From Actinomycetota bacterium (GTDB lineage Bacteria; Actinomycetota; Thermoleophilia; Solirubrobacterales; Solirubrobacteraceae), in contig CAJCIJ010000342.1 in assembly GCA_903970315.1 (NCBI GenBank), forward strand, positions 1 to 6,991: a stretch of DNA of 6,991 nt, written 5' to 3'. Shown here piece after piece: positions 4,767 through 6,991 of this stretch; the stretch's first letter is position 1, and the number at the start of each line of letters is the position of its first letter. The position numbers and the translations under genes were made by a program. Below the pieces are notes generated by a model. The model was not told the DNA's origin, ran no database searches, and saw nothing but the letters and a program-made list of their open reading frames with translations.

Positions 4767-5480
4767 TCAATGATGCAAGACCATGCCCGCCGCGATACTC
4801 ACTGCGATGGCCACGACGGTCGCCAACAACACGCCGCCGGCGATCAGCAAGCCCGTCAGGTTGCTGAAGTTGTCCCGTGTCTCGGCATTGCCCTTTTTTT
4901 GGGCTTCCGACGCTTGCAGGCGACTCTCGAAAACCGATTGGCGACTCTTCAAGTCGTCAATCTTATCGTCCGTGGCTTTGGTCCCCGTGCTGATGAGGAC
5001 GGCGATCTGGTCGATCTGTTTCGTGAAGGCCGCCTCGCTCTTGGACATGGCGATGGCGTTCGCCTTGTTGTTTTCCGACACTGCCTCTTTGGCAGCTTGC
5101 AGCGCCGCATCCACGGCCACTTTACTATCCCGGCTCGTCTGCTCCGTGCGCGTGTCGCGCTCGGAAAACTGCGTGGCGATGGAATGAAACCGTTCGTCGT
5201 GCAATTCGCGGAGTTGCTTGACGATGACCTCCACGCTGTTGGGGAACTTGTCCGTCTGAAGTTGGAGCAACTCGATAGCTTTGTCCATCCCCGCAAGCCG
5301 CGTTTCCAGGATGCCCCGCAACCCCTTTAGCTCCGCCTCCACCACTTCTCGCGCCGTGGCAATCTCGCGGATCAAGGCCGCCGTCGTCAGGACGGTAGGA
5401 TCGGGATTGGGGGTGACGATGGGTAACCCCCGGCTACTCGCGCTGGTGTTTCCTTCCAAATTAGTGTCGCGCGTCGGCAT
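4767..5480 (-). CDS. Coiled-coil protein with C-terminal membrane anchor (237 aa)
   Basis: A polar N-terminus (1-30) leads into a long helical region (about 34-200), rich in Glu, Lys and Ala. The central part (FSERDTRTEQTSRDSKVAVD, AALQAAKEAVSENNKANAIA, MSKSEAAFTKQIDQ) closely recalls a widespread phage and actinobacterial hypothetical family with the same ERD-RTEQ and DAALQAAKEAV motifs and a following KQID. A single transmembrane segment (207-234, LTGLLIAGGVLLATVVAIAV onwards) ends the protein, followed by HH. The ATG at 5480 has an AGGGG eight bases upstream. Family members often lie near phage tail or lysis genes, but I know of no proven function; a membrane-tethered or virion rod is an inference. 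A 161-base spacer precedes it, so it may open a new transcript. Confidence 0.83.
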   Translation of the reverse strand: MPTRDTNLEGNTSASSRGLPIVTPNPDPTVLTTAALIREIATAREVVEAELKGLRGILETRLAGMDKAIELLQLQTDKFPNSVEVIVKQLRELHDERFHSIATQFSERDTRTEQTSRDSKVAVDAALQAAKEAVSENNKANAIAMSKSEAAFTKQIDQIAVLISTGTKATDDKIDDLKSRQSVFESRLQASEAQKKGNAETRDNFSNLTGLLIAGGVLLATVVAIAVSIAAGMVLHH

Positions 5481-5641
5481 GGATTCAGCCCCTACCGACC
5501 TCGTTCACCGCGCCTTTTAGCTGGCATACGGAAAAGTACCGCTCGCTTCGCGGGCTGGTGTCTGAGGGGGGAGTATGCCGGAAAAGGGGGCGTGGCGGAA
5601 AAGCAGCCGGCGGCCATAATGAGGCGCGCGGCTAACGCGGA
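5481..5641 (-). other. Structured 161-bp spacer, candidate leader
   Basis: This is one of the three larger gaps. It holds a 7-bp inverted repeat, GGCATAC (5523-5529) and GTATGCC (5573-5579), around a small CCGC/GCGG hairpin (5539-5553). It also holds three copies of GGAAAAG (5530, 5580, 5597; CTTTTCC on the transcribed sense) and a short CGCG stem (5627-5639) after the upstream stop. I see no convincing sigma70-type promoter and no gene. It probably carries control signals for the 237-aa gene. Confidence 0.35.
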
Positions 5642-5974
5642 CTAACTCCCGCTCACCTGAAACGGCAGCGGCTTGGTGACCTGCACGAAGCCGAACGCAT
5701 CGGTGAAGGTCCACGTCCGCGCCCACAGACCCGGCGTGTTGACAGTCCAGGCCGGGGCCGTGACGTTGTTGGTGGCGATGGCGCAGACGAGTACCGTTGG
5801 GGCCGCGCCGCCGCTGGGGGTGAGCTTGAGGGTCGCGGAACCGCCGGTCAGATCCCAGGGAGCGGCCACGGGCGGCACGGCATCGTTCTGGAGCAGGATG
5901 TTCAGGGCGGCGAACACTTCGGTGGCGCCGGCCACGAGGGGGTCGATTTCGGTGGTGGTGAAGGACACAAGCAT
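5642..5974 (-). CDS. Beta-rich baseplate/Ig-like protein (110 aa)
   Basis: The core PWDLTGGSATLKLTPSGG, followed by PAWTVNTPGLWARTWTFTD and a final strand with PLPFQVSGS, recalls the N-terminal domain of phage baseplate upper proteins (BppU_N) and related Ig-like modules, where the chain folds as a beta sandwich after a (D)LTG motif. The N-terminal 30 residues are helical and may link it to a partner. The similarity is to a general pattern, so virion attachment or receptor binding is an inference. The ATG at 5974 has AGGGAG upstream that overlaps the stop of the repeat gene, ten bases away. Only one Cys is present, and there is no signal peptide or membrane helix. It is probably co-translated with the repeat protein. 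Confidence 0.7.
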   Translation of the reverse strand: MLVSFTTTEIDPLVAGATEVFAALNILLQNDAVPPVAAPWDLTGGSATLKLTPSGGAAPTVLVCAIATNNVTAPAWTVNTPGLWARTWTFTDAFGFVQVTKPLPFQVSGS

Positions 5975-5984
5975 CGGCGGCTCC

Positions 5985-6991
5985 CTAGGTAAACGTCACC
6001 GCATCGACGATGACAGCGGCGAACACCGCGGTATCGACGATGCTGCTGGCGAACACCAGGCCATCGTCGGCGATAGCCGCGAACGCCAGCGTGTCCACGA
6101 CGCTGCTGGCCAACAGGGCGGTATCGACGATTTGGCTGGCGAACACCAGGCTGTCGATGATCGTGGGGGCGACGTAGTGAATGACGGCGATGAACGCCGC
6201 GTCCGCGAGAGCTGGGGCATCGGTGGTGAGCCGCGCGCCGGCCCAGGTCCGCGTCACCCGCTCCGCGAGGCCCGGAGCGTCTGTTACCGTACGCGCGCGG
6301 GCGCTGTTGCCGGCGGCGCTCTCGCTGGTGGTCGGAGCGTCCGTGGCGCTGCGCGGCTCGGAGATGGCGCGCGCGCCACTGTCGGCCGTTGCCGGGATCT
6401 CCGTGGTGACGCGATTGCCCGTGAATAACCGGGAGGCCGCCTCCGCGAACGTGGGCGTGTCCGCGGTAAAGCACACAGCCGCCAGCGCCCGCGTCAGCAG
6501 CTCCGCTAGGGTAAGTGACTCCGTCGTAACGCGACTGCCCAGCCAGAGCCGCGCGTCCGTGTCCACGGCCGCCAGAGTCTCCGTGGTGACGCGATTGCTG
6601 GCCAGCACGCGCGCCACCAGCTCGGCGGTCGCCGGCGTGTCCACGCCGGCACGACCCATAACCGCGCTCCTGACGAGCAGTTCCCCCGTGGTCGGGTTAT
6701 CAGTCGTCGCGCGCGGCCCCTGCCAGAGCCGTCCTGCCGTCTCCGCCGTGGCCGGGGTGTCCGTGGCTGTCGCTGTCTTGCTATTGCCGGTGGAGGCAGT
6801 GTCGAAGAGGAGCGGGGCGTCCGCCGTGGTCCGTACCAGCAGCGCCAGGGCCGTGGTCGAGTCCGCGATACTCGGCGTGTCGCTCGCGGCCCGTGTGCTG
6901 CTTTGCTGGCGGCTGAGCAGCTCCGCCGTGGCCGCGGCGTCGGTAGTGGCCCGGAAACTCAGCAAGCCCCGGGACAGGCTGTCGGCTGTTA
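5985..6991 (-). CDS. Long tandem-repeat fibre-like protein, 5' end outside window
   Basis: The frame is open to the window edge, and the repeat runs straight through a TTG at 6965 that could be mistaken for a start, so the true start lies beyond 6991. The visible part is thirteen exact 20-residue units (consensus near TAELxxRxxxxxRxTTDxPA), one transition unit, five 10-residue units (like LVFASSIVDT) and a VTFT tail. An acidic residue occupies positions 3 and 17 in all thirteen units; Arg is at 13 in eleven and at 7 in ten; Pro is at 19 in ten. No insertion or deletion breaks the register. Such regular chains suit an elongated rod or fibre. The gene precedes a baseplate-like protein, so a phage tail-fibre or surface-display role is likely but not shown. 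Confidence 0.82.
   Translation of the reverse strand, partial: TADSLSRGLLSFRATTDAAATAELLSRQQSSTRAASDTPSIADSTTALALLVRTTADAPLLFDTASTGNSKTATATDTPATAETAGRLWQGPRATTDNPTTGELLVRSAVMGRAGVDTPATAELVARVLASNRVTTETLAAVDTDARLWLGSRVTTESLTLAELLTRALAAVCFTADTPTFAEAASRLFTGNRVTTEIPATADSGARAISEPRSATDAPTTSESAAGNSARARTVTDAPGLAERVTRTWAGARLTTDAPALADAAFIAVIHYVAPTIIDSLVFASQIVDTALLASSVVDTLAFAAIADDGLVFASSIVDTAVFAAVIVDAVTFT
6000..6149 (-). repeat. Five 30-bp tandem repeats (10-aa units)
   Basis: Units start at 6149, 6119, 6089, 6059 and 6029 on the minus strand and encode LVFASQIVDT, ALLASSVVDT, LAFAAIADDG, LVFASSIVDT and AVFAAVIVDA. Units 1 and 4 are near-identical, 90 bp apart. They form the hydrophobic C-terminal end of the repeat protein. 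Confidence 0.85.
6210..6989 (-). repeat. Thirteen 60-bp tandem repeats (20-aa units)
   Basis: Thirteen units of exactly 60 bp follow each other with no gap and continue out of the window. Most are diverged in DNA but conserved in protein. One 21-bp block beginning TCTCCGTGGTGACGCG is identical at 6398-6418 and 6578-6598, exactly 180 bp (three units) apart, pointing to fairly recent exchange or duplication between units. Confidence 0.88.

Noticed and set aside
4455..5330. Plus-strand open frame of 291 codons
   Set aside because: Lies opposite two well-supported coiled-coil genes; its Ala/Ser-rich and Arg-rich blocks are the mirror of their codons.
5574..5618. 14-codon plus-strand frame with a G-rich ribosome-like site
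   Set aside because: Too short to support; the G run is better seen as part of the spacer structure, and every other gene is on the minus strand.
5673..6428. Plus-strand open frame with a repeated GIDDxAGEHQ-like pattern
   Set aside because: The repeat pattern is the antisense translation of the 30-bp array; the minus strand has the clean 20/10-residue register, ribosome sites and stop/start coupling.
6963..6965. TTG start for the repeat protein
   Set aside because: The 20-residue repeat continues in frame upstream of it to the window edge with no stop, so the gene begins outside the window.
6210..6989. CRISPR-like array
   Set aside because: Units are contiguous 60-bp coding repeats with no conserved repeat/variable spacer alternation and no palindromic repeat.

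Overview
The window is a compact, high-GC block of 15 protein genes, all on the minus strand, so it is transcribed right to left. Genes overlap by a few bases or are separated by only a few, starts are a mix of ATG, GTG and TTG, many products are under 120 residues, and all readable stops are TGA or TAG. The products are repeat-rich fibre-like proteins, coiled-coil proteins with a membrane anchor, small two-helix membrane proteins and small Cys-rich proteins. This suggests the distal structural, lysis and accessory part of a tailed phage or prophage. No terminase, capsid, portal, integrase, tRNA or rRNA is visible, so the phage assignment is an inference. Proline-rich secreted proteins, a bacterial papain-like peptidase and the base composition would fit a planctomycete-type (Gemmata-like) host, but this rests on general resemblance only.

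Right to left: (1) 5985-6991 is the 3' part of a long gene made of exact 20-residue tandem repeats that change near the C-terminus to 10-residue repeats. It is followed by a 110-aa beta-rich protein with a baseplate/receptor-binding flavour. (2) A 161-bp structured spacer lies at 5481-5641. (3) A tight cluster at 3505-5480 holds a 237-aa coiled coil with a C-terminal membrane anchor, a 103-aa protein with an N-terminal anchor and a coiled coil, a 52-aa membrane protein, and a 260-aa coiled-coil/Ig-like protein with two well-placed internal starts. (4) A second spacer, about 180 bp, carries a perfect 10-bp hairpin and a duplicated A-B element. (5) The cluster at 1014-3325 holds two small two-helix membrane proteins flanking a 63-aa membrane/zinc-finger-like protein, then a secreted two-domain 288-aa protein and a papain-family (C1A) cysteine peptidase with complete catalytic residues. 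(6) The region at 4-997 holds a Cys-rich 117-aa protein, a spacer with a 15-bp inverted repeat, a 54-aa zinc-ribbon-like protein and two small proteins chained by ATGA overlaps.

How they may work together: the right-hand genes look like virion fibre or adhesion parts. The middle genes look like envelope-associated parts. The peptidase lies directly after small membrane proteins and an exported protein, and it keeps papain's disulfide cysteines without having a signal peptide. The most interesting reading is a protease-based lysis or envelope-attack module, offered as a testable hypothesis and not a demonstrated function.
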